Below, one piece after another: positions 52,624 to 62,200 of a stretch of DNA of 64,000 bases. Source of the DNA: Emiliania huxleyi CCMP1516 (lineage: Eukaryota; Haptophyta; Isochrysidales; Noelaerhabdaceae); the NCBI RefSeq assembly GCF_000372725.1, contig NW_005196603.1, forward strand, positions 63,489 through 127,488. Reading direction: 5' to 3'. The translations under genes and the position numbers were made by a program. Under the pieces are notes generated by a model. That model did no database searches. It was not told the origin of the DNA and was given only the letters and a program-made list of their open reading frames with translations. Each line of letters starts with the position of its first letter. Position 1 is the first letter of the stretch.

Positions 52624-54597
52624 CTAGCCCAACAGCCCCTGCAGGTAGGTTTGCCTCTCATTGGCCGTCGCGAAGCGGTTCCACTCGTAGAATGGAACGC
52701 TGATCACCTTCCAGCCAGCCGCCGCGAGGAGGCGCCGCTTGAGCAGCGTCGGCCCGTTGGATTTGCGCACGCCCCGGCCGTCGGGCAGCAGGAAGTGAGA
52801 GGGGCCGTCCACCTCGATCGCGATGCGTGACGAGGGAAACGCCAGGTCGAGAGAGTAGCCGGTGTGCGGCTCGAGATACTCCTCCTCAAAGCCCGGGCCC
52901 CCAACGGCGGCGAGGACAGCTGCAACCGAGCGCTGCAAGCCTGATGGCCGAGCTATGGTCGCCACCATAGCGTCGCAGCAACGCTGGCGCTCAGAGGCGG
53001 GGAGGAGATGCTGCTGCCCGTCTGCTCCTCGCTCCAGGGAGAGCCAGAGCTGCCACTGGTGAAGCTGACGGCGGTTCCCGACGCTCCACGTTGACGGATC
53101 CCGCGCGAGCGAGTCGCTGATTACGCGCGAGCAGTCGGCAAGCAGCGCCTGGTGATAATGGTCTGCCGTCGCATACGCCCACACCGTGTTGGCTAGGTCC
53201 TGAGGGTTGAAGCCAGCCAGCCCGCCGCGCACCGCCGCCTCCGCCACCGCCGCAAAGAGCGCCTCTGTAGCCACGCCCGCCGTCGCGTACGCCCACACCG
53301 TGTTGGCCAGGTTCTGAGGGGTGAAGCCAGCCAGCGCGCCCCGCACCGCCGCCTCCGCCACCGCCGCGTACAGCTCGTCCGCAGCCACGCCCGCCGTCGC
53401 ATACGCCCACACCGTGTTGGCCAGGTTCTGAGGGGTGAAGCCAGCCAGCCCGCTCCGCGCCGCCGCCTCCGCCACCGCCGCGTACAGCGCCTCCGCCTCC
53501 ACGCCCGCCGTCGCATACCCCCACACCGTGTTGGCCAGCCCCTGAGGGGTGAAGCCCGCCAGCCCGCCGCGCACCGCCGCCTCCGCCGCCGCCGCGTACA
53601 GCTCGTCCGCAGCCACGCCCGCCGTCGCATACGCCCACACCGTGTTGGCCAGGTTCTGAGGGGTGAAGCCAGCCAGCCCGCCGCGCACCGCCGCCTCCGC
53701 CACCGCCGCGTACAGCGCCTCCGCCTCCACGCCCGCCGTCGCATACGCCCACACCGTGTTGGACAAGTCCTGCGGGTTGAAGCCAGCCAGCCCGCCGCGC
53801 ACCGCCGCCTCCGCCACCGCCGCGTACAGCGAACGCACCACCCCTACTTGCAGCTGGCACTTTGCTACGCCGTGGGCGATGTTCGCCAGGCTGCGTGCCT
53901 CGCACGACGAGACGAGGTCATGCGTGCGCCGCACCAGCCGCTCAAGCTGCTCCTCGTGCCGCCGCTCGACGCGCTGCTTGCCCAGTTTGTTCCACAGGTT
54001 CGCAGCGTGGATGTGGTCCAAGCTCGCGCTGTGGGCAGCAAAGAGCGCGAGCAGTGCGTCAGCGCTGCCAGCATTCGAGATGTGGCTGCTGAGCTGCTTA
54101 GCGTTGAGCTGACCACCGGCAGCAGTGCGGCTAGACGAGGGTGGCTGATCGCGCTCATTGTAATAGTCGCGCTCGCGCTCGCTTCTGGACCGACGGTCAT
54201 CGTAGCCGCTGGGGTGGTGGCACGGGTAGTCGGGCGGCTGGCCAGCCATGCCGGGGTGGCGGGGCGGAGGGATGTGGGGAGGGTAGCCCGGCGGCATGCC
54301 AGGCGACAGCCGCGGGCCGTACCCCATCCGCGGGTACCCGGGCGGAGGGCCGGAAGGCGGCATTGGCGCCCGCTGCGGCGGGCCGGGCGGCGGGCCGGGG
54401 GGAGGACGTGGCCCGTGGTAGCAGCCGTTGCTCGTCAAGCCATAGCCCGGCGGCATGCCAGGCGGCGGCCGCTGGCCGTACCCCATCTGTGGGTACCCGG
54501 GCGGAGGGCCGGAAGGCGGCATTGGCGCCCGCTGCGGCGGACCGGGCGGCGGGCCGGGGAGAAGACGTGGACCGTGGGGAGCGGCCGTACGCCGCAT
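52624..54597 (-). CDS. RAP-domain protein with helical tandem repeats
   Basis: A single-exon protein of about 657 aa. An N-terminal Pro/Gly low-complexity region (GPPPGYPQMGYG type, two DNA-level repeats) is followed by a conserved helical start (LSSHISNAGSADALLALFAA). About seven 38-residue units come next, of the form LYAAVAEAAVRGGLAGFTPQ / NLANTVWAYATAGV. They belong to the repeat class found in organelle RNA-processing factors (OPR/FASTK-like). The C-terminus is a RAP domain (LDLAFPSSRIAIEVDGPSHF, LLKRRLLAAAGWKVISVPFY, EW). The family acts on chloroplast or mitochondrial RNA. The RAP fold resembles a nuclease and keeps Asp/Glu here. The repeat units are nearly identical in DNA. ATG 54597 is the first true methionine. 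An open frame continues upstream to 54783 without ATG, so an upstream targeting exon is possible. Confidence 0.88.
   Translation of the reverse strand: MRRTAAPHGPRLLPGPPPGPPQRAPMPPSGPPPGYPQMGYGQRPPPGMPPGYGLTSNGCYHGPRPPPGPPPGPPQRAPMPPSGPPPGYPRMGYGPRLSPGMPPGYPPHIPPPRHPGMAGQPPDYPCHHPSGYDDRRSRSERERDYYNERDQPPSSSRTAAGGQLNAKQLSSHISNAGSADALLALFAAHSASLDHIHAANLWNKLGKQRVERRHEEQLERLVRRTHDLVSSCEARSLANIAHGVAKCQLQVGVVRSLYAAVAEAAVRGGLAGFNPQDLSNTVWAYATAGVEAEALYAAVAEAAVRGGLAGFTPQNLANTVWAYATAGVAADELYAAAAEAAVRGGLAGFTPQGLANTVWGYATAGVEAEALYAAVAEAAARSGLAGFTPQNLANTVWAYATAGVAADELYAAVAEAAVRGALAGFTPQNLANTVWAYATAGVATEALFAAVAEAAVRGGLAGFNPQDLANTVWAYATADHYHQALLADCSRVISDSLARDPSTWSVGNRRQLHQWQLWLSLERGADGQQHLLPASERQRCCDAMVATIARPSGLQRSVAAVLAAVGGPGFEEEYLEPHTGYSLDLAFPSSRIAIEVDGPSHFLLPDGRGVRKSNGPTLLKRRLLAAAGWKVISVPFYEWNRFATANERQTYLQGLLG
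53165..53850 (-). repeat. About 114-bp tandem coding repeats
   Basis: Six adjacent units, each with CACACCGTGTTGG and GCCGCCTCCGCCACCGCCGC (plus-strand reading), differ at only a few positions. They encode the helical repeats of the RAP protein. Confidence 0.9.
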
Positions 54598-55534
54598 ATT
54601 AATATCAGCTCGAGGGTCCAGAAGCACCCTCGAGTTGGTCGGCCATCCACGCTTCCATCTCGTCGGGAGATAGACGCCGTCGGGACAGAATTTTGCTATA
54701 CCAGAGAAGGAGGGCAACACGACGCCCTCTAGGATTCCTACGCTGGGGTGCCGGCGCCACACGACGGGGCACGGGACTTGCACGCACTGGCACTAAACAG
54801 GTTCACCATTAGAGAGCAAACGACACTGGGCACGGGACTAGTGCGCGCTGACACTAACACGATTGTAAAATTCTTTTTCGTTTTTGCGCACTTCCTACAG
54901 AGAAGCTCAGAGAGAGGGCTACGAGAATCGTAATGCAGAGACCACCGCAGAGGAGAGCGTCGGAGAGCTCGCCCTCGCGCACACAGCGCGAGCGATATAC
55001 GTAGCGTAGCTCGTGGGGGCTACGCGCTACGGCAGTGTTCTAGGTATATATGTGCAAGTGCGCCACGCACACGACTGGACTCTGGACGGCCGGTGTCGCG
55101 GTGTGCTCACACTTATCGCCCAGACACCGGTCACGCCGCCCCCCACCCCCACCCACGCGTCGGTCCCGTTCGCGCATCGCCGGCGGCAGAGCCAGAGGCC
55201 AGGGAGAGGGCTGCGTCCTGTCCATTTCTCGTGAGATGCTGCGGGGCGTGCAAAAGCCTCTCATAACCCAAACAAAACGGAGAGGCTGTTTGGGTTATGC
55301 GATGCGCCCGATGTGTGCGAAATAGAGCACGGCCGCGGTGCCGCGGTGTCGGGGTGGTGGGCAGCCTGCACGATGCATGGTAATGGGCACCGCCCTCCCG
55401 CCGAACTAGCACGACCCTCTCAGTTGTAGTGCGTCGGCCTTGCCTCCCCTTCCGGGACGTGCTCCACCTGCTCACAAGCAGTCGCACTCAGTGCGAGCCG
55501 CAGCCGGGCGGGCACCCTACCCGAGGTCTGCGGG
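54598..55534. other. Intergenic with dispersed repeat copies
   Basis: About 54765-54870 carries two reversed partial copies of the CCAGTCCCGTGCCCAGTG repeat (GGGCACGGGACTAGTGCGCG is the clearest), followed by ATTGTAAAATTCTTTTT. The rest (54900-55534) shows nothing beyond short C-rich runs. Confidence 0.5.
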
Positions 55535-57929
55535 CTAAGGCCCCACCGCCGCGGAGTCGAGCTCGGTCATCTTTGGAACCACCACCTGAGGGGAGGGAAA
55601 GGGGCCGAGGCGGCGGCGCGCGCGATGTGGGGGCCAGTGTGTGTGAAAAGGTGTGTGTGTGTGGGTGGGGGGGGGAGTAGCGGCCGGGGGAGAGCTGGGC
55701 CCAAGTCGCACCGTCGAGGTGATGGCGACGCGCTCGCACAGGGTGTACAACAGCCAGGCCGCGGCCGGGATGGCGATCGCACAGATGAGGAGGACGACGA
55801 CAGCCGTGTCAGAGACAAACGATGGCGTTGAAGGCGGCGGCGGTGGAGGCGACATGACGCTGCACACTATCGTCTCCCCACTCGAGGTCTCCGTGCAGTA
55901 CGGCGCGTTGCTCGGGAGGGGGCACCTGCAGCACGCCCGAGGGTCGCCGCTCGCCATCGCACGCACGCGCGGGGCCACACACATCCCGGTTCGGGAGAGG
56001 CCGGGGGGGGGGGGGGGGGGGCACCAGAAGTTGGAATAGCAGCAAGTTTTAGAGACGATGGAAATGAAGACCAAGTCGTAAGCGTTTTGGAGCGTGCACG
56101 TGCCGTTCTTGAGCCTAACGGTGCTGGGGTGGGGGTGAGGAGATAGAGCAGGGCATTCCGGGGGCAGCCACGTGTGGCTGCTGTGCGCGGGGAGCGGGGT
56201 GTGCGCCCTCTGATGTCGCCTAGCGACTCGGGCACGATCCTGTGGCGCGGGGAAGGAGCGGCGGGGCGGGGGTGGGAGAGTGGGTTTCGGGGAGGAGAGT
56301 GCTTCGTATGTGTGCTGCCACGGCGGAACCTCCCGCGTGCGTGTGGGTGCCCCTCCCCCTCTACTGCCCCTCTCGCGCGAGCCCTCAAGCTAAGTCTCCT
56401 CGCTCTCACCCGTAGAGCTTGGTGCGGTCCACGGCCAGGTACTCGAGGCCGCTGAACATGTCGACCGAGGCGGGAAGGGTGCCTGCGTGGGCGGGAACAC
56501 CCGAGCCGCGCAGTCAGCCGGGCGTGCGGCGCGGAAGTGGCGGGCCCGCGAGGGGCGTCTCTGCGCCCGAGACGTCCGAGTTGGACAGGTCGAGTGTCTT
56601 GAGCTTGGGCACCGCCTTGTCGAGGCTCGGGATGGTGCCGCCGACCTTGGTCCGCTTGAGGTCGATCTTTGTGATGGTGTCGTGCGAGAGGCACTCCGTA
56701 GGCAGCGTGCCGGAGACCCGGTTGGCACGGCGGAGGACCAGCTCCTCGAGCTTCTCGCCCTTGCACAGCTCCTCCGGCACGCTGCCCGAGAGGCCGACCT
56801 CCTCGAGGATGAGCAGCCTGAGCGGCGCGGTGATCTTGCTCGGCAGCGTGCCAGAGATGCGCGTCTTCTTGGCGGAGATTTCCTGCGCGGCGGGAGGGGG
56901 GGGAGACGCGCTGGCCTAGCGTCTGGGCTGCGGCGTGGCGTTGTGGAGAGCATGTGGAGCAAGGAGGAGCGGCGGCGGAGATCCGAGCGGCCGAGGCAGC
57001 ATGTGGAGCAAGGAGGAGCGGCGGCGGAGATCCGAGCGGCCGAGGACGGCGGAGCCGAGTGCAGCGGTGCCGAGGGCGGCGGAGCCGAGGGCGGCGGTGA
57101 GGAGCAGCGGCGCCTCGAGTGTGGGCAAGAGGAAGCACTCGGGCGGCAGCGTTCCTACGCGGGACACGGCCCGGGCCACTCGTCACCTGGGCCGCCCGCC
57201 GAGCCCGGACCTCCCGCCGGCGCCGCGCGCGCCCGAGAGCTTCACGTTGTCGTCGAGAACCAGTTTCCTGAGCGAGCCGTCCGACCTGTGGCACAGCTCG
57301 CCCGGGACCGTCCCCGAGAGGCGCTTGGAGAGGAGCGTCACCTTCTCCAGCGCGGGAAGCCGGCCGAGCTGGTGCGGAATGGTGCCGCTGACCTTATCGG
57401 TGGTGAGACTCAGCTTTTGGAGCGCGGTGAGCTGGGTCAGCTCCGCGGGCAGCGTGCCCGAGAAGGAGCGATCCCCCTCCTTGCCCAAGTCGAGGTACTC
57501 GAGCGTGCCGGCGAGCGGTAGCAGCAGGGCGCCGGGCAGCGTGCCGCTACCGCCAAGCTCGGTGCCGCCTCGGAATTTGATCTTGGTCAGGGTGGTGCCC
57601 GCTTTCCACCCTTCTTTTTGGCCGAGGGGCGGGCTGGGTGAGCCATCCGGCTGCGTGCATCTCACCTGCGCGCGAAGGGCCCGGCCGTGAGGGAGGGGAG
57701 CAAACGGCCTGCGGCGAGGGTGACAGCGCACGTCGAGAAAGGCGCAGCAGGTCGAGCTCGTGTCCGCGAAGGACGGCGATTTGTCTTTCGCGCCAATGGC
57801 ATCGTAGAAGCTTCGGAGCGCCTTGCAAGCCTCGTTCGCGGCGGGGACGTCCGCGGGCATGGGTGCGGGTGTCGGTGCGGCGGGTGTCGGTGCGGTGGGT
57901 GGGGAGGAGAGCACGAAAGGAGCGAACAT
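55535..57929 (-). CDS. LRR single-pass membrane protein
   Basis: Seven exons (57929-57732, 57665-57233, 57154-57114, 56882-56567, 56482-56410, 56123-55712, 55585-55535) give about 507 aa. After a Pro/Ala-rich start and an ACKALRSFYDAIG cap with Cys come plant-type leucine-rich repeats: LEYLDLGKEG, FSGTLPAELTQLTALQKL, VSGTIPHQLGRLPALEKV, LSGTVPGELC, ISGTLPSKITAPLRLLIL, VGGTIPSLDKAVPKLKTL. A Cys-rich membrane-proximal part (GTCTLQNAY, CCRCPLPSNAPYC) and one helix (AVVVLLICAIAIPAAAWLL) follow, with a short cytoplasmic tail and no kinase domain. It is a receptor-like or cell-surface protein. At least three introns have GC donors. Borders were chosen because they restore LSGTLP and VSGTLP consensus. 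The start is uncertain: ATG 57929 lacks a clear signal peptide. Confidence 0.78.
56951..57048 (-). repeat. 49-bp tandem duplication inside an intron
   Basis: Two consecutive copies of CATGTGGAGCAAGGAGGAGC... lie within intron 3 (56883-57113) of the LRR membrane gene, followed by GGCGGAGCCGAG-type repeats. They produce deceptive open frames there. Confidence 0.85.
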
Positions 57930-59282
57930 GGGCAGTGTACGTTTTCGACATGCAGTTAAGGTGATGACCAAACAGGCGCTGTTCACAGCGCTAATTTTGA
58001 AGTAAGTTTCTGAAAGAGAATCTCTTGGGTTTTAAAATTCTTTTCTTGTGCCTGTGTTGGTGCCAGTGCGTGCGCGCCAGTCCCGCCCGCGCCCAGTTGC
58101 AAGGTGCATGAGGGCCTCCGCCAACGCCAGAGCACGAAAGGACCGAGCGCTGTTCACAAGCTAGGAAGCCGCCGGATGTATGACAACAGGCGCTGTTCAC
58201 AGAGCTAATTTTCGAAATAAGGCTCACAACCCCGGACAGCGTTCACGTAAACGCACAACCCCGGGCCCGAAATCGCTGTTCACAGAAGAAGTTTCTTTTT
58301 AAGGGTTGCCCGGCCGGGTTGCTGCGCAAAACTCGCGCAGGGAAGGCGAAGGAGCAGGGAAGGCGCTGATTTGGGCTCAACGAGGTTTTCCGGAAAACAA
58401 AAAGGAAAACAGAGGGTCCCCAGCACTTTGCGTTTCCGGAAATTTCCAGGGAAAACAGAGGGTGTTTGGTGCTCCATTCTGGAAACTCGCGAGTTTCCCT
58501 GAGTCTGAGAGCTGGTCTGGGGCAAAATCTGAGGCAAAATTGAGGAAATCGACAAAATACCCAGGCGGTCGCAGGGTAATTTCCAGGTATACGGGTTCTC
58601 CGCGAAATTCCCGGCATTTTGACGATTTGGCCTAGAATTTGGCTGATTTTGGGCCCAAACCAGCCTCAGACTCGGCTCGGAGCCAAAAATTTGACGATTT
58701 CCACGCAGTTTCCCCCGGAAAATAGAGAGGAAAAGAGAGGGTGTTGTAGAGAAAAAAGGAAAGGAAAACAGACGGGGTGCGAGAGGCAAACCTCGTTGAG
58801 CCCAAGGCGCTGTTCACAGAGCTAATTTTGGAAATAAGTCGTAGAGCCGTGCCGAGAATACTCGGCTAGGTAGGTAGAAAGGTGAAGAACAGCCAGGCTC
58901 GGCTTTGGTCCACCTCTTGCTCTCGTGTCTCGTCTCTCGAGGTTCTCGAGGTGGCGTCCTTTGGGTTTGGCAAACCCCGCTTTGACCGCGTTGGATGCGT
59001 GCACGTGCGGCGATAAAATTAAAAAAGGGGAGGACGAGCAGCAACACCGCACTTGGAGCACTTGGAGTGCAGTCGGTAATAAATAAATAAATTTAACCTC
59101 ACATCACAGGTAGGTAGAAAGGTGAAGAACAGCCAGGCTCGGCTTTAGTCCACCTCTTGCTCTCGTGTCTCGAGGTTCTCGAGGTGGATGTCCTTTGGGT
59201 TTGGCAAACCCCGCTTTGGCCGCGTTGCGCCGCCAAAAAAATTCTTTTCTCGTCGTGGCGCACGAGGCTCGCGCCAAAGCGC
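57930..59282. other. Repeat cluster before the UBR gene
   Basis: No gene. The phrase GGCGCTGTTCACAGAGCTAA (or close variants) occurs near 57975, 58190 and 58803, with shorter GCTGTTCACA forms at 58147 and 58271. About 58035-58110 is a copy of the short CCAGTCCCG repeat. About 58590-58800 is the reverse complement of the 40.3-kb noncoding repeat, and about 58330-58480 holds related TTCCGGAAA/AAACAGAGGGT sequence. Confidence 0.65.
58865..59230 (+). repeat. Direct repeat pair of about 120 bp
   Basis: 58868-58990 and 59110-59228 share GGTAGGTAGAAAGGTGAAGA, CCAGGCTCGGCTTT, TCGAGGTTCTCGAGGTGG, CCTTTGGGTTTGGCAAACCC and CCGCGTTG. Part recurs at 11.23 kb. Between them, ACTTGGAGCACTTGGAGTGC and TTTAACCTCACA also resemble about 27148-27185. 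Confidence 0.8.
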
Positions 59283-62200
59283 ATGGTGGACGCCGGCGTC
59301 CTCGGCGGCGCAGGCGAGCTCACCGACCGCGCTGGGGGGGTCGGGCTCAAGCAGACCCTCCACGCTCTGCTCGAGCGCATCACAAAGGGCCAGGCGCCAC
59401 AAGCCTTCTTCGCAGCGCTTTGCACCGCGGATAAGCCCTGCCTGAGCGTCTGCAATCGTTCGTGGCGGCGGGGCAGCATCGCGTACCGCTGCCTGGTGTG
59501 CGAGGTCGATCCGTCGTGTGCAATCTGCCCAGACTGCTTCCAGGCGGGAGAGCACGCAGGCCACGACTACCGGATCGTCCAGGCGGCAGGCAGCTGCGAC
59601 TGCGGCGACGAGGACGCTCTCTCCCGCACTGGCTTCTGCCCACGACACGGCGCCCCGCTCGGCGACGACGGACGTCCCGTCTACCAGCCACACCTGCCTC
59701 CGGACGTCTCAGCGGACCTCAACCGCCTTCTCTCCCTCTGCTGCCGGCGGCTGCTGGCAGACACGGTCACGGCGCTGCACGGCTCCGCGGGCGACGACGA
59801 GCCGGAGGAGGCCGCAACTCCCGGGGGAGACGCGCAGGCTGTGCGCCAGCTTCTCCTCGGCGCGCGGCACGGCGAGCTGCGTTTGGTGCGCGAGGCGCTG
59901 CGGAAGGGCGCGTCCGCCGATACGGTCGACGCGCAGCACCACTTGCGCCCCACGGCGCTGCACTGGGCGGCGCAGCACGGCTACGTGAGCGTGGCGAGCG
60001 TCCTCCTCGACGCCGGCGCCAGCGTCCGCTCCGAGAACGTCTTCCGCCAGACCGCGTTGCAGGTCGCCGTCTTCGAGGGGCACTCAAAGCTCGTCAAGCT
60101 GCTGCTCGACCGAGGGGCGGACCCCGCTCACTCGGACGCCGTGTTTGGATCTTCGCTCCACATCGCGCGGCACGAGGCGGTCCCGCGGCGGCGCGCAAAG
60201 ACGCTGGCGCTCCTCGAGGCGGCGCCGGCCGGGGCGGCGGCTCCGCCGCCCAACGGGCTGGCGGATGGCCCGTCGCAGGGCCTGCCGGCCTCGAGCGGCG
60301 GCGGCAGTGGCGGCGCTGACGAGCAGCCGTACGGGCGACACTCTGGCGCGGTGGCGCTCGAGCTTGTGCGGGCGCACCTCTCTTGGCTCACCGAGCTGTG
60401 CAAGCACGGCGATTCCGTGCGCGAGGCGATCGCCGACGCCGCCAAGGAAGGGCTCCTCCTCCGCGTGCTCCTCGGGCTGCGCATCACCTGCGACCGAGAC
60501 CTCCCCGTCGGGCCGCCGGGCGTGCCGGCGGGAATGGCCGTCGCGCAGCCGCTCGCGGAGCTCGACGAGCTGTGCCACTCGCTGCTGCTCTTCGCCCCGT
60601 TCAAGCGCGCGCTGCTCTCCGAGACGCTCCTCCTCTACCCTGGCCTCATCGGCCTCTCCCTTGTCTCGCGCGGCGAGCAGATCGCGCCAGGCGCGCCGGT
60701 CGCCACTCTCGCGCACCGCGCCGCCGCGGCCAGCAGCGACGCTCGGACGCCCGGCGGCTTCTCGGCCGCGAGCGATGGGGACGACGGGCTGCTCGCCGGC
60801 CTGCAGATGCAGCTCGGCAAGTCGCCCTATCTCGAGACCTTCTCGACGCGGCTCTTCAGCGGCCACGGCCCGGGCTCGCGCGAGGTGATGGCCAAGGCGG
60901 TGCCGACGCTGCTCGAGTCCCTCGCGTCGCTGCTCCGCGTGACGCTCCACCCGGCCGGGGTGGGCTGCCTTCTCCCGCCACCATTGCTGCCTCGTGCGCC
61001 TGCCGACCCCATCGGGACACTCCGCGTCGACACGTCGCGTTTCACTGCGGCCATGGTGGTGGAGCGCGTGCTGCGGCGCGGCCTCGGCATAGAGCGGCCG
61101 GTCATCACGCTGCCGCTCGGCGGCGCGGCCGAGGAGCAGGTGCTGTATGACCACGCGTCGCCCCGTGACCCGTCGTCCCCCTTCCTGTACAACGCACGCG
61201 AGCTCGAGAGGCCGCTGGGGGAGATCGACCTCGGCGATTTCGGCTCGGTGGAGGAGGCGGTCTTGCGAGTCTTCAACGGCCTGTCGTCGACAGAGCCCGA
61301 CACGGCCGTCCAGTTCCGCATCGAGCACGACCCCGACGCGGTCACGCCTCACCGCGAGCTCGTCGATGGCGAGGACGTGCAGCCCTCCGGCGCCCAGCCC
61401 CGAGAGCCGTCGGAAGCGCCGCTCGGATTCGTCTTCAGCACCAACCGGGAGGTTGCCGACGGCACGGCATCCGAGGCCACCGCCACCGCCACCGAGCCCA
61501 CCGAGGCTGCCGCCTCGCCGGCCGCCGCCGAGGACGCGGCAACCACGGTGGTGAACGCTGGGCTCGTGTGTGGCCGCCACTTTGTGCTCGCATCGCGCGG
61601 CTACGCGCAGACCATCACCGACTTGCGGCACGTGCTCTCCAACCCGGAGTATGCGCTGCAACTGCTGTCGGCTCTGGCGCCGGCCGCGAGCGACGAGAGC
61701 GCGCAGGGGCTGCGCGCCACACGCGCGCCTGTCGCCTTGGCGCTGGCCTCTCCCAAGGCGAGGGAGGTGCGGAAGGATGGAGAGGCCGGCGGCGCGCCGC
61801 CAGACTCGCCGTCCGATCGCAGCCTCTTCGCCTCCTACCTCGAGCTGCTGGGCTGGGTCCAACATATGGGGCCGATCGCCCGCGAGGAGCGCGACCTCGA
61901 CGCAGCGCCGCGCGAGGACGAGGAGGACTCCTCGACGCTGCTCTGGCTGCACGGTTTCTGCCTCTCGGTCGAGCTCTCCTCCCTCACCACGCCGCTCCTC
62001 GCCCCCCTCGCGCCCGCGCCGGCCGCCTCCAACGTCGGCGGCGAGCCGCTCTGCCAACCGTGCAATGGGCAAGAGCCAAAGGGGCAGAAGCACGAGGCGA
62101 TGCTGCGCTCGTGCACGCGCCTTGCTTGGGGCCAGCTGGCCAGCTGGCTCGCTTCAGCCGTCGTCGTGACCGATGCGGATGCCCCCGCCACGCCGGAGCC

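Noticed and set aside
60084..62093. 669-codon minus-strand frame
   Set aside because: Antisense of the UBR ligase. The plus frame has zinc-box and ankyrin motifs.
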